Positions 42,101 to 50,416 of a stretch of DNA of 51,309 bases are shown here, in pieces. Every line of letters starts with the position of its first letter. Positions within the stretch are counted from its first letter, which is position 1. A program made the position numbers and the translations under genes. The stretch spans positions 1-51,309 of the forward strand of contig NZ_RAWG01000030.1 of assembly GCF_003611735.1 (NCBI RefSeq). Reading direction: 5' to 3'. Source of the DNA: Corallococcus sicarius. Lineage in GTDB: Bacteria > Myxococcota > Myxococcia > Myxococcales > Myxococcaceae. The notes below the pieces were generated by a model. It did not search any database, had not been told where the DNA came from, and worked only from the letters and a program-made list of their open reading frames with translations.

Positions 42101-44573
42101 ACACGCGCGTGTTGCCCAGCGGCCGGCCCAGGGGCAGCGACGGTCCCCGGTGCTGGGGCAGGGCCCTGGGTGGCACGTAGGTGAGCGTCGCCACCGACGT
42201 CTCGGTGGGGCCGTAGTGGTTCTGGATGACGAGGTCCGGGGCCGCGGCGCGGATGGCGGCGACCGTGTCCCAGGGGCAGGCCTCGCCGGCGAAGACGAGC
42301 CTCGCGCGGGGGAGGAGGTCGGGGAGCGCGGAGAGCGAGCGCAGCGTCTCGAAGTGGCTGGGCACCAGCTTCAGCACATCGATGGGGTTCTTGCGCAGGT
42401 AGTCCGCGAAGGCCGCCGGGTCCGCCGCGCGGTCGTGCGACAGGACGTGCAGGCAGCCGCCCGTGGTCAGCGCGCCGTAGACCATGGTCGTCCCCAGGTC
42501 CGCCGCGAACGTGGAGACGATGGCGAAGTGGCTGGCCGGGGGTGCGTCCAGCCTGCGCAGGATGCCCTCCAGGTAGTTGCCGTAGGTGCGGTGCTCCACC
42601 GCCACGCCCTTGGGCTTGCCCGTGGAGCCGGAGGTGAAGAGCACGTACATCAGGTGCTCCAGGCCGTGGATGCGCTCGGGCCGCGTGGCGGGGTGGCGCG
42701 CGAGGGCTTCCGCGTCGCGGTCCAGGCACACGGGGCGCAGCGACGGCGAGCCCTGGAGCGGATCCGCGAGGTGCGCCTCGGTGACGACGAGGAAGGCGCC
42801 CGCGTCCTCCAGCATGAAGCGCACGCGGTCCGCCGGGTACGACGGATCAATGGGCACGTAGGCCGCGCCTGATTTCAGGATGCCCAGCACGCCCACCACG
42901 GTGTCCAGCGAGCGCTCCAGGTAGAGCCCGACGCGGACCTCCGGGCCCGCGCCCAGGCTTCGCAGGTGGTGAGCCAGTCGGGAGGTGCGCTCGTCCAGCT
43001 CGCGGTAGGTGTAGCGGCGGCCCTCGAAGGCCACCGCCGGGGCGTCCGGCGTGCGGTCCGCGTGGGACTCGAAGCGCTGCACCACGTCCAGCGCGGCCGG
43101 GTACTCCGTGCGCGTCGCGTTCCATTCCTGGACGACGCGCGCGTACTCGTCGCGGGGCATCAGCGGGAGCGTGGCCAGCGGCGCCTCCGGCCGGGCCGCC
43201 ATGCCCGCGAGCACCTCGCGCAGGTGGCCCACCATGCGCACGACGGTGTCGCGCTCGAAGAGGTCGGAGTTGTACGTCACGGCGCCGGTGAGGCTCTCGC
43301 CCACGTCATCCACGGACCAGCTCAGGTCGAACTTGGACGTGCGCGTGTCGAGCGGCAGCTCCTCCACCGCGAGGTCCGCGATGCTCAGCGCGCTCCTCGG
43401 GATGTTGTTGACGGAGAGCATCACCTGGAAGATCGGCCCGTGGGCCAGGTTGCGCTCGGAGACCGTCGCCTCCACCAGCTTCTCGAACGGCAGCGCCTGG
43501 TGGTCCGCGACGGCGAGGAACTCCTCACGCACCCGCTGGAGCAGCTCCCGCGTGCTGCCCGTGCCCACCGGCCGCGTGCGCAGCGCCAGCGTGTTGACGA
43601 AGCAGCCCACCAGGGCCTCCAGTTCGGAGGCATCGCGGCCGGCCACGGTCGTGCCCAGCACGAGGTCCTCCTGGCCGGTGTAGCGGTGGTACATCGCGCT
43701 CAACCCGGAGAGCAGCACCACGAACGGGGTGACACGCTCGCGCTGCGCCAGGGTCCGCACCGCCTGGGACACCGAGGGCATCAGGTCAAAGGGCTCGATG
43801 GCGCCGTTCGACGTGCGCACTGTCGGACGGGGACGGTCCGTGGGCAGCTCCAACAGCGCGGGCGCGCCCTGGAGCCGTGCGCGGTACGCCTCCAGGTGGG
43901 ACGCGAGGCCCTCACCGGACATGCGTGCGTTCTGCCAGTGCGCGAAGTCCGCGTACTGGAGCGCGGGCTCCGCCAGCGGCGAGGGCTGGCCCGCCACGAA
44001 CGCCACGTAGAGCGCGCTCAATTCCTTCATCAACACGCCCATGGACCAGCCGTCCGCGGCGATGTGGTGCAGCGTGAGCAGCAGGACGTGCTCGGTGCCG
44101 GTGATCCGCCACAGGTCCGCGCGCAGGGGCAGGTCGTGCTCCAGCGCGAAGGGACGGCGGGCCTGGGCCTCGAAGGCCGCCTGGACCTGCTCGCGTCCTG
44201 AGGGCTCCAGCGCGTGGCGCGTCAGCGTCACCCGGGACGCGGGGTGCGTCACCAGGGCGGGAGCGTCGTCGCGGGTGGCGTAGGTGGTGCGCAGCACTTC
44301 GTGCCGGTGGGCCACCTCCTGGAGCGCGGCCTCCAAAGCGTCGACGTGCAGCGTCCCGGTGAGGCGCAGGGCGAGCGGGATGTTGTACGCGGGGCTGTCC
44401 GCCTCCCACTGGCCCAGGAACCACAGGCGCCGCTGCACGGAGGAGATGGCGGGTTCCTCGCTCGGCGGACGGCGGGGAATGGCGGACGCACCGCCTCCCT
44501 TCGCCCGGGCCTTCTGCAGGCGCTTCTCCAGCAAGGCCCTGCGTGCATCCACACTCGGGTTCGGGTCGCTCAT
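39141..44573 (-). CDS. NRPS termination module C-A-PCP-TE fused to an MFS exporter
   Basis: 1810 aa from ATG 44573. Condensation domain about 45-480 (HHIAADGWS near 169). Adenylation about 490-1000 (LFTSGSTGKPKG near 645, NHYGPTE, YRTGDLAR, carrier-side NPNGKLDR). PCP near 1046 (NFFELGGESFKAV). Thioesterase about 1115-1350 with GHCLGA near 1175, where Cys replaces the usual Ser; the His is in HAGHFF. From about 1368 a complete MFS transporter (10-12 TM helices, GALADRWDRRKIMI loop) follows without a break in frame. The pocket residues read D-L-T-K-V-A-H-V-A-K by hand alignment, close to known aspartate codes. It lies 43 bp after the upstream NRPS and should take a dipeptide from it, add a third residue, release it and export it. 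Confidence 0.93.
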   Translation of the reverse strand: MSDPNPSVDARRALLEKRLQKARAKGGGASAIPRRPPSEEPAISSVQRRLWFLGQWEADSPAYNIPLALRLTGTLHVDALEAALQEVAHRHEVLRTTYATRDDAPALVTHPASRVTLTRHALEPSGREQVQAAFEAQARRPFALEHDLPLRADLWRITGTEHVLLLTLHHIAADGWSMGVLMKELSALYVAFVAGQPSPLAEPALQYADFAHWQNARMSGEGLASHLEAYRARLQGAPALLELPTDRPRPTVRTSNGAIEPFDLMPSVSQAVRTLAQRERVTPFVVLLSGLSAMYHRYTGQEDLVLGTTVAGRDASELEALVGCFVNTLALRTRPVGTGSTRELLQRVREEFLAVADHQALPFEKLVEATVSERNLAHGPIFQVMLSVNNIPRSALSIADLAVEELPLDTRTSKFDLSWSVDDVGESLTGAVTYNSDLFERDTVVRMVGHLREVLAGMAARPEAPLATLPLMPRDEYARVVQEWNATRTEYPAALDVVQRFESHADRTPDAPAVAFEGRRYTYRELDERTSRLAHHLRSLGAGPEVRVGLYLERSLDTVVGVLGILKSGAAYVPIDPSYPADRVRFMLEDAGAFLVVTEAHLADPLQGSPSLRPVCLDRDAEALARHPATRPERIHGLEHLMYVLFTSGSTGKPKGVAVEHRTYGNYLEGILRRLDAPPASHFAIVSTFAADLGTTMVYGALTTGGCLHVLSHDRAADPAAFADYLRKNPIDVLKLVPSHFETLRSLSALPDLLPRARLVFAGEACPWDTVAAIRAAAPDLVIQNHYGPTETSVATLTYVPPRALPQHRGPSLPLGRPLGNTRVYVLDARGQPVPVGVPGELHVGGAGVTRGYLGRPALTAERFIPDPFSDTPGGRLYRTGDLARLAADSTVTFLGRIDHQVKIRGYRIETGEIEALIQAHAGVRDAVVLLREDTPGDKRLVAYLVLAEGEATTPDTVIAGVRGGLRAALPDYMVPGAFVVIPALPLNPNGKLDRFALPAPSAERATSSEPRVAPRNDLEASIAAVWASVLGVTEVGIDENFFELGGESFKAVRAVRGIGRDVSVMDLFRFPTVRKLAEHLSRGSTEKQGLLHRLTRADAKADGVTWVCVPFGGGSAISYLNLAEQMPAGDALFAVELPGHDYARRDDALQKFDVVARLVAEEALQRVKGPILLYGHCLGAAMAVAVARHLEDKGAPLLGIMVGGSFPMPRLPGALFDIISKMLPTDGLVSTRSIVDGLLVTGGASGNEDPVELEFLARNMRHDGREAEDFYTRAYRGETGPPLRTPLVCVVGERDRATEFYREEFLEWGRFSRSISLEVIPHAGHFFQKHQAKELSALGHRQALRWRQGASGEAPPVPEPAVAPSLGTFLTVTVGQLVSMIGTGLSTFALGVWAYQQTGAVSGFALMSTLGLLPGILVLPIAGALADRWDRRKIMIACDALTMGVAAIAAMLSWSGSLQMGHLYVLSVVSAMTGAFRQPAYTAAVAQLAPKRYIGHANGLAQLGGATGVMLSQMLGGALMLALGLHRILLLDVVTFGIALATLLAVRFPSALFRKQEEPFLQEVTQGWRYLQKRKGLLALAVFFALGNCLASVANVLVTPLVLSFSSAAELGSVMAMNGVGMLLGSLAMSLWGGTQRRMDGMIGFIALFGLSAVGMGLRPALGFPMAGMLGIGVCTAFINAHWLSLVQVKVGLELQGRVLAANQMLARSLMPLGALLAGRLVDRVFTPLLADVDVATRLAPVLGEGPGRGIALLVVLTGVLSLVLTVLGFLYAPLRRVEDALPDAIPDPVILDKDALQQQADLQLSKAA

Positions 44574-44616
44574 CGGAATGGCTCTTCTGGGGGAAGACGA
44601 GAGGGGACTGCTCAAC

Positions 44617-47600
44617 TCAGGAGGCGCGGGAGCGCGCGGTCGCGGCGGTGTCGAGCGCCTGGGCGACCTCGGCGTCGCTGAGGGCGCCGATGTCGTCTGC
44701 GAGGGCCTGCTCGATGCGCTCCGCGAGCGCGGCGAGGACGGGGGCCTCGAAGAGCACCCGCACGGAGAGGGACAGCTCGAAGCGCTCGCGCACCCGGGCC
44801 ATGACCTGGGTGGCGAGGATGGACTGGCCGCCGAGCGCGAAGAAGTCATCCTCCACGCCCACCGTGGGAAGGCGCAGCACCTCGCACCACAGCTCCACGA
44901 GGATCTCCTCGGTGAGCGTGCGCGGGGCGACAGGCGGCGCTGTCCGCTGGAGCGCGTCGTGCGCGGGGACGGGCAGCGCGCGGCGGTCCACCTTGCCGTT
45001 GGGCGTGCGGGGGAACGCCTCCAGCGCGATGAAGGCCGAGGGCACCATGTGTTCAGGCAGCCGTTCGCGCAGGAAGCACGGGAGGGCGTCCAGGGCGGGC
45101 GTCGTGCCCGGCGTGCCGAGGACGTAGGCGATGAGCTGCTTGCCGCCCGGGCCCCGCTCGTGGACGGCGACCAGGGCCTCATGCACGCCGGGGTGCTGGC
45201 GCAGGGTGGCTTCGATTTCACCCAGCTCGATGCGGAAGCCGCGAATCTTCACCTGATCATCCACGCGGACGACGAACATCAGCGAGCCGTCCGGCAGGAA
45301 GCGCGCGAGGTCGCCCGTGCGGTACAGCCGCGCGCCCGGCGCATGCGCGAAGGGATCCGGGAGGAACCGGTCCGCGGTGAGGTCCGGCCGGCCCAGGTAG
45401 CCGCGCGCCAGCCCCGCGCCCGCGATGTACAGCTCGCCCGTCACGCCTGGAGGCACGGGCTCGTGGCGCGCATCGAGCACGTACACGCGGGCATGCGGGA
45501 TGGGACGGCCGATGGGAGGCGCGCCGCAGCCGGGCTGACAGCGGGCCATCGTGGTGCAGATGGTCGTCTCGGTGGGCCCGTAGGCGTTGATGAAGCGGCG
45601 GCCCCGGGCCCAGCGGTCCACCAGCTCGGCGGAGCACGCCTCGCCGCCCGCGATGACGGAGCGCAGCGCGGGCAGCTCCGTGGAGGGCAGGGTGGCCAGC
45701 ACCGACGCGGGCAGCACGATGACGGTGACGGCCTCCCTACGCAGCAGCTCCGCGAGCTCCGCGCCGCCCACCACGTCCGGCGGACGCAGCAGCAGCTTCG
45801 CGCCCACCGCGAGCGTCATGAAGACATCCGACACGGAGACGTCGAAGCCGAACGACACGAACTGCAGCACGGTGCTGTCCGGGAGGATGCCGAAGCCCTC
45901 CACCTTCGCGAGCACCAGGTTGTAGAAGGCCCGGTGCTCCACCTCGACGCCCTTGGGGCGGCCCGTGGAGCCCGACGTGTAGATGACGTAGGCCAGGTGC
46001 TCCGGCCCCACGCCGCTGTCCACGGGCGTGCCAGGCGCGCGCGCCAGGGCTTCCGCGTCGCCCGTCCAGTCCACCACCGTCGGCGCCGGGGCCCCCTGGG
46101 CCGCGATGCTCGCGACCAGCGACTCCACCCGCGCGCCCAGCCCCGGACCGGACACCACCGCGCGCATCCGCGAGTCCGTCATCATGAACGTGAGCCGGTC
46201 ATCCGGATGGGCGGGATCCAACGGCACGTACACGCCGCCCGCCTTCACGATGCCGAGCACCGCGCACACCAGCTCCGGGCTCCGCTCCATCAAGAGCCCG
46301 ACGCGCACCTCCGGCCCCACGCCCAGGCCGCGCAGGTGCGAGGCGACCTGGTTGGCGCGGGCCTCCAGCTCGCCGTACGTCCAGCGCACGTCGCCGGACT
46401 GCACCGCGATCTTCTGGGGCTCGCGGCGCGCCTGCGCTTCGAAGAGGACGTGGCTGCACCCTTCGGGCGCGCGGGTGCCGGTGTCGTTCCAGGACTCCAG
46501 CATCCGCTGGCGCTCCCCGGCGGAGAGCAGGGGCAGGGTGTCGAAGGGTTGATCCGGCCGCGCGACGGCCGCGCCCAGGAGCGCCACGAAGTGGTCGAAC
46601 ATCCGCGCCGCGGTGCCGGGCTCGAACAGGTCGGTGTTGTATTCGAGCGAGAAGGTGGGCCCTTCCGGTGGGAAGTCGACCACGAGCGTGAGGTCGAAGC
46701 GGGCCTTGTCGGTGTGGAGCTCGCCCGCGGAGGCGACCGTCAGGCCCGGCTGGAGCCGGGCCGGCGCGGGGCTGTCCTGCACCACGAGCATCACCTGGAA
46801 CAGCGGGGCGTGGGACAGCTCGCGCCGCGCACCGAATGCGCCCAGGACGTCGTTGAAGGGCAGCGCACCATGCTCGTAGCCCGCGAGCGCGACCTTCCTC
46901 ACGCGCGCGAGCAGGTCGCGGAACGTGGGCGTGCCGTGCAGGTCGATCCGCAGCGCGAGCGTGTTGACGAAGAAGCCCATCAGCCCCTTCGCTTCGGGAG
47001 GCGCGCGCGAAGCGAACGGCGTGCCCACCACCACGTCCCGCTGTCCCGAGTAGCGCGACAGCCAGGCGCAGTACGCCGCGAGCAGCGCCATGAACGGCGT
47101 GGCCTGCTCGCGTCGGCCCAGGGCCTCCAGGTCCGCGAGCAGCTCCCGGGGCACCTTGCGCGTCAGCGTGGCGCCGTGGAACGTCTGGACTGGCGGCCGG
47201 GGATGATCCGGCGTGAGCGCCAGCACCGGCAGCTCTCCGCCCAACTGCTCCATCCACCAGGACAACAGCCGCTCGCGCTCGGGCCCCTGAAGCTGTTCGC
47301 GCTCCCACGCGGCGACGTCACGCGCCTGGACGGGAAGGTCCTCCAGCGGCGACGGCCTGCCTTCCGCGAAGGCGGGGTAGAGCGCTTCCAGCTCCCGGAG
47401 CAGCAGGTCCACCGAAGCGCCGTCGAAGATGGCGTGGTGCGCGGTGAGCAGCAGGTGGGCGCGCTGATCCGCCCACCGCAGCAGCAGTCCCCGCAGGAGC
47501 GGCGGCTGACGCAGGTCGAAGGGCCTGCGCGCCTGGGCCTGCTCGCGGGCATCGGCCTCCGCGCTCGGATCCGCAAGGGCCCCCAGGTCGACGACCTCCA

Positions 47601-49674
47601 ACGGGAAGGGCCCGGGCGGAACGACGTGGAGGCGGGGCTGGCCTTCCCGGGCGACGAAGCCCGTCCGCAGCACTTCGTGCCGACGCAGCACCTCCGTGAG
47701 CGTCTGTCGCAGCACGACAACGTCGAGCGCCCCCTGGACATGGAGGCGCACGGACGTGTTGTAGAGCGCGGCATCGTCGACGAGCTGGTCGATGACCCAC
47801 AGCCGCTCCTGCGCGAAGGACAGCGGGCCGTCCGCGTCCGGCGTGCGCGCGACGGGCGGCAGCGTGGAGGAGGGCGAGGCGTCCCACCAGCGGGCAAGCC
47901 CGGCCAGCGTCCCGGTCTCCAGGACGACGCGCGGGGAGACGTCGCGTCCCAGGTGCCGGCGCAGCTCCGTCACCAGCCTCGCGGCGAGCAGGGAATGCCC
48001 GCCCAGGTCCATGAAGTGCTCCTCCCGATGCACGGACTCCAGCCGCAGCACCTGCCGCCACACGGGGAGCAGGAGGGCTTCGGTGGGCGTGAGGGCGACG
48101 TCCGGGGTGGACGCTCGCGGCTCGACCTCCGGCACGGGCAGGGCGGTCCGGTCCACCTTGCCCGCCACGGTGAGTGGCAGGGCCTCCAGCAGCACGAACG
48201 CGGCGGGGACCAGGGGCTCCGGCAGCTTCGCGCGCAGGGCCTGTCGCAGCGTCGCGGGCGTGGCGGCGTCGCGTGGCACCACGTAGGAGACCAGCCGACG
48301 CTCGGTGCCGGGGTCCTCGCGCAGGACAGTCACGCTCGCGCGAACCTCCGGGAGCAGCGACAGGGCGGCGTCAACCTCTCCCAGCTCCACCCGGTGCCCG
48401 CGCAGCTTCACCTGGTGATCCGCGCGGCCGAGGAACTCCAGCGCCCCCTCCTCGCACCTGCGTGCCAGGTCTCCGGTGCGATACATCCGCGCGCCCGGCG
48501 TCAGGCTGAAGGGATTCGGAAGGAACTGGAGCGCCGTGAGTACGGGGTCGTCCACGTAGCCGCGCGCCAGCGTCTCGCCTCCGATGAAGAGGGCTCCGGG
48601 CTCGCCAGCCGCCACCGGTCGCAGCGCGGCGTCGAGCAGGTGGACGGACACACCCTCGAAGGGCTTTCCGATGGCCAGCGGTCCACGGCCTTCCGCGAGG
48701 ATGCGCTGCCGCGTGACGAAGACGGTCGCCTCCGTGGGGCCGTAGCAATTGACGAAGGCGAACGGCGCGGAGGGGTGCGGACGGACGTGCAGCGCCTCGC
48801 CGCCGGTGAGCACCGCGCGCAGGGCAGGGGCCTCGGGCCAGGACAGCGACGCGAGCTGCTCTCCCAGCGCGGTGGTCAGGAAGCAGAGGTGGACGGCCCG
48901 CTGCACCAGCCACTGCTGGAGGCGCTCCGGCACCAGTCGCACTGTGTCGTCCGCGACGTGGAGGCTCGCGCCAGCGGCGAGCGCGGGCCAGACCTCCAGC
49001 ACCGACGCATCGAACGCGGGCGACGCGAGGAACGACACGCGGTCGCCGGGCGCGAGCGCGAAGTCGCGGATGAAGGCCTCCGTGAAGTGCCGCACGGCCC
49101 CGTGGGTCACCGCCACGCCCTTGGGGCGCCCCGTGGTCCCCGACGTGTAGATGACGTAGGCGAGGCGCTCCGGCGTGAGGGCGACCCTGGACGTCACCCG
49201 GGCCCGGGGACCGCCAGGCAGGGGCGCCAGGGGGTCGACGACGACGGTGCTCCGCGCGTCCTGCCCGGGCAGCGGCTGCCCCTCCGTGACGAGCACCCGG
49301 GCCCCCGAGTCCTCCAGCACGGTGGCGAGGCGCTCCGGCGGCCACGCGGCGTCCAGCGGCACGTAGACCGCTCCGGCCTTGAGCGTGCCCAGCAGCGCGA
49401 TGATCAGCGCCGGCCCCCGGGAGGCGCAGACCCCGACCCGGTCCTCGGGCCCCACGCCCAGGGCCTGGAGCTGAAGCGCGAGCACCTCCGCCCGCGCCTC
49501 CAGCGCCCCGTAGGTCAGCCGCTGGTCGTCGGTGACCACCGCCAGCGCGTCTGGCGTCTGCGCAGCCCGGGCCTCCACCTGCGTCGTGAGCCACGGTGTT
49601 TCCACGGGCGAGGAAGGTGAGGCGTGAGTCGCCCGCAATTCATAAGGGAAGACAGATTTGTCTGGAGATGACAC
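44617..49674 (-). CDS. NRPS with modules A-PCP and C-A-PCP
   Basis: 1685 aa from GTG 49674, which has a weak ribosome binding site. A1 about 25-520 (YVIYTSGTTGRPKG near 175, FDASVLEVW, NCYGPTEATV, YRTGDLAR); PCP1 near 560 (LGGHSLLAARL); C about 620-1050 (HHAIFDG near 749); A2 about 1075-1570 (YVIYTSGSTGRPKG near 1230, FDVSVSDVF, NAYGPTETTIC); PCP2 near 1615 (LGGQSILATQ). No epimerase, methylase or thioesterase. Starting with A-PCP makes it a loading plus first elongation module. Hand-aligned pocket codes are D-A-L-F-L-G-C-V-F-K for A1 (aliphatic-like, Ile/Val type) and D-V-S-V-I-G-A-I-C-K for A2 (not assigned). The peptide passes to the next protein. Confidence 0.94.
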   Translation of the reverse strand: MSSPDKSVFPYELRATHASPSSPVETPWLTTQVEARAAQTPDALAVVTDDQRLTYGALEARAEVLALQLQALGVGPEDRVGVCASRGPALIIALLGTLKAGAVYVPLDAAWPPERLATVLEDSGARVLVTEGQPLPGQDARSTVVVDPLAPLPGGPRARVTSRVALTPERLAYVIYTSGTTGRPKGVAVTHGAVRHFTEAFIRDFALAPGDRVSFLASPAFDASVLEVWPALAAGASLHVADDTVRLVPERLQQWLVQRAVHLCFLTTALGEQLASLSWPEAPALRAVLTGGEALHVRPHPSAPFAFVNCYGPTEATVFVTRQRILAEGRGPLAIGKPFEGVSVHLLDAALRPVAAGEPGALFIGGETLARGYVDDPVLTALQFLPNPFSLTPGARMYRTGDLARRCEEGALEFLGRADHQVKLRGHRVELGEVDAALSLLPEVRASVTVLREDPGTERRLVSYVVPRDAATPATLRQALRAKLPEPLVPAAFVLLEALPLTVAGKVDRTALPVPEVEPRASTPDVALTPTEALLLPVWRQVLRLESVHREEHFMDLGGHSLLAARLVTELRRHLGRDVSPRVVLETGTLAGLARWWDASPSSTLPPVARTPDADGPLSFAQERLWVIDQLVDDAALYNTSVRLHVQGALDVVVLRQTLTEVLRRHEVLRTGFVAREGQPRLHVVPPGPFPLEVVDLGALADPSAEADAREQAQARRPFDLRQPPLLRGLLLRWADQRAHLLLTAHHAIFDGASVDLLLRELEALYPAFAEGRPSPLEDLPVQARDVAAWEREQLQGPERERLLSWWMEQLGGELPVLALTPDHPRPPVQTFHGATLTRKVPRELLADLEALGRREQATPFMALLAAYCAWLSRYSGQRDVVVGTPFASRAPPEAKGLMGFFVNTLALRIDLHGTPTFRDLLARVRKVALAGYEHGALPFNDVLGAFGARRELSHAPLFQVMLVVQDSPAPARLQPGLTVASAGELHTDKARFDLTLVVDFPPEGPTFSLEYNTDLFEPGTAARMFDHFVALLGAAVARPDQPFDTLPLLSAGERQRMLESWNDTGTRAPEGCSHVLFEAQARREPQKIAVQSGDVRWTYGELEARANQVASHLRGLGVGPEVRVGLLMERSPELVCAVLGIVKAGGVYVPLDPAHPDDRLTFMMTDSRMRAVVSGPGLGARVESLVASIAAQGAPAPTVVDWTGDAEALARAPGTPVDSGVGPEHLAYVIYTSGSTGRPKGVEVEHRAFYNLVLAKVEGFGILPDSTVLQFVSFGFDVSVSDVFMTLAVGAKLLLRPPDVVGGAELAELLRREAVTVIVLPASVLATLPSTELPALRSVIAGGEACSAELVDRWARGRRFINAYGPTETTICTTMARCQPGCGAPPIGRPIPHARVYVLDARHEPVPPGVTGELYIAGAGLARGYLGRPDLTADRFLPDPFAHAPGARLYRTGDLARFLPDGSLMFVVRVDDQVKIRGFRIELGEIEATLRQHPGVHEALVAVHERGPGGKQLIAYVLGTPGTTPALDALPCFLRERLPEHMVPSAFIALEAFPRTPNGKVDRRALPVPAHDALQRTAPPVAPRTLTEEILVELWCEVLRLPTVGVEDDFFALGGQSILATQVMARVRERFELSLSVRVLFEAPVLAALAERIEQALADDIGALSDAEVAQALDTAATARSRAS

Positions 49675-49799
49675 AGGGGCTGTCTCTCATCCTGGAGCGC
49701 CAGCAAGTCTGGCGATTGGGAAGCATCCGGGAGGCTACAGGCCCGCTCTGACGTCTGACCCGACGCATCGGGTTTCGGATGAGCTTGGATTGGACCCTG

Positions 49800-49829
49800 T
49801 TGATAGGAATTGCGGAAGAAGTCACGCAA
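49800..49829 (-). promoter_or_regulatory. Candidate promoter upstream of the NRPS operon
   Basis: On the minus strand TTGCGT (49829-49824) and TATCAA (49805-49800) with an 18-bp spacer, about 125 bp upstream of the GTG at 49674. This is the most AT-rich part of the 241-bp gap. A small inverted repeat (CGCCAG, 5 nt, CTGGCG) at 49698-49714 lies in the presumed leader. Confidence 0.28.
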
Positions 49830-49862
49830 TCACAACCAGGGTTCTGGGAGGTCGGCGAGACA

Positions 49863-49889
49863 CGCCCCGGGCACTGCTGCCCTGGGGCG
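49863..49889 (-). terminator. Hairpin after the 166-aa lipoprotein
   Basis: CGCCCCGGGCA pairs with TGCCCTGGGGCG around a CTGC loop with one bulged T, 26 bp after the stop at 49916. No T tract. It would insulate the NRPS promoter from upstream reading. Confidence 0.45.
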
Positions 49890-49915
49890 CGCCGTCAGCC
49901 GGCTTGCGTCCCGGC

Positions 49916-50416
49916 CTACGTGGTGAAGAGCACCAGCACGAAGGTGTTCGACTTCGGCAGGTGGAACAGGGTGCCCTGGTTCAGCGGGGACTTGAAGAAG
50001 GGCGTCGCCTCGTAGGCGGTGGCCTGCTTCAGGGCCTCGCGGGTGGCTTCCGGCAGCCAGCCGCCGTCGTCCACCTTCGCCGTCAGCCGCGTGGCCTTCA
50101 GCGTGGGCAGCAGCGCCTGGACGTCCGCGGCCGGGTACTCCAGCACCGCGAGCAGCTGCGTGTCCGTGGGGCCCAGGCCGCCCGGGATGCCCCGCGCGGA
50201 GCTGCGCCACTGCACCGCCTGGGGGCGGCGCGGCAGCTTCACGAGCTTCTCCAGCGTCTCCAGGTCCGTCCCCGTCTTCGCGGCCGGAGCCGCCGTCTCT
50301 GTCGTCATGGATGCACTCCCGGCAGCAGGCTTGTCACAGGCCAGCGAAACACACCCCAGCAGCAGGGTGGAAGCGAGTGCGCGCCTAACGGCCGCCGATG
50401 GGACGCGAGACCGCAT
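49916..50416 (-). CDS. Lipoprotein of unknown function
   Basis: 166 aa from ATG 50416. The signal peptide ends in GCVSLAC (lipobox Cys near 27) followed by D at +2, then an Ala/Thr/Glu-rich linker. The mature domain is about 115 residues (LGPTDTQLLAVLEYPAADVQ, TLKATRLTAKVDDGGWLPEAT, FVLVLFTT at the end). No family recognised. Its start lies inside the 3' end of the upstream gene (32-nt overlap), so the pair is likely cotranscribed. Confidence 0.7.
   Translation of the reverse strand: MRSRVPSAAVRRALASTLLLGCVSLACDKPAAGSASMTTETAAPAAKTGTDLETLEKLVKLPRRPQAVQWRSSARGIPGGLGPTDTQLLAVLEYPAADVQALLPTLKATRLTAKVDDGGWLPEATREALKQATAYEATPFFKSPLNQGTLFHLPKSNTFVLVLFTT

Noticed and set aside
39525-42872. A 1115-codon plus-strand frame opposite the NRPS-exporter
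   Set aside because: Low-complexity His/Arg-rich translation, antisense to intact A, PCP, TE and MFS motifs.
44284-49620. A 1778-codon open frame on the plus strand opposite the NRPS genes
   Set aside because: Very GC-rich codon use leaves long open frames on the opposite strand. The minus strand holds all NRPS motifs, and this frame is mostly His, Arg, Gly and Ala with no domain.
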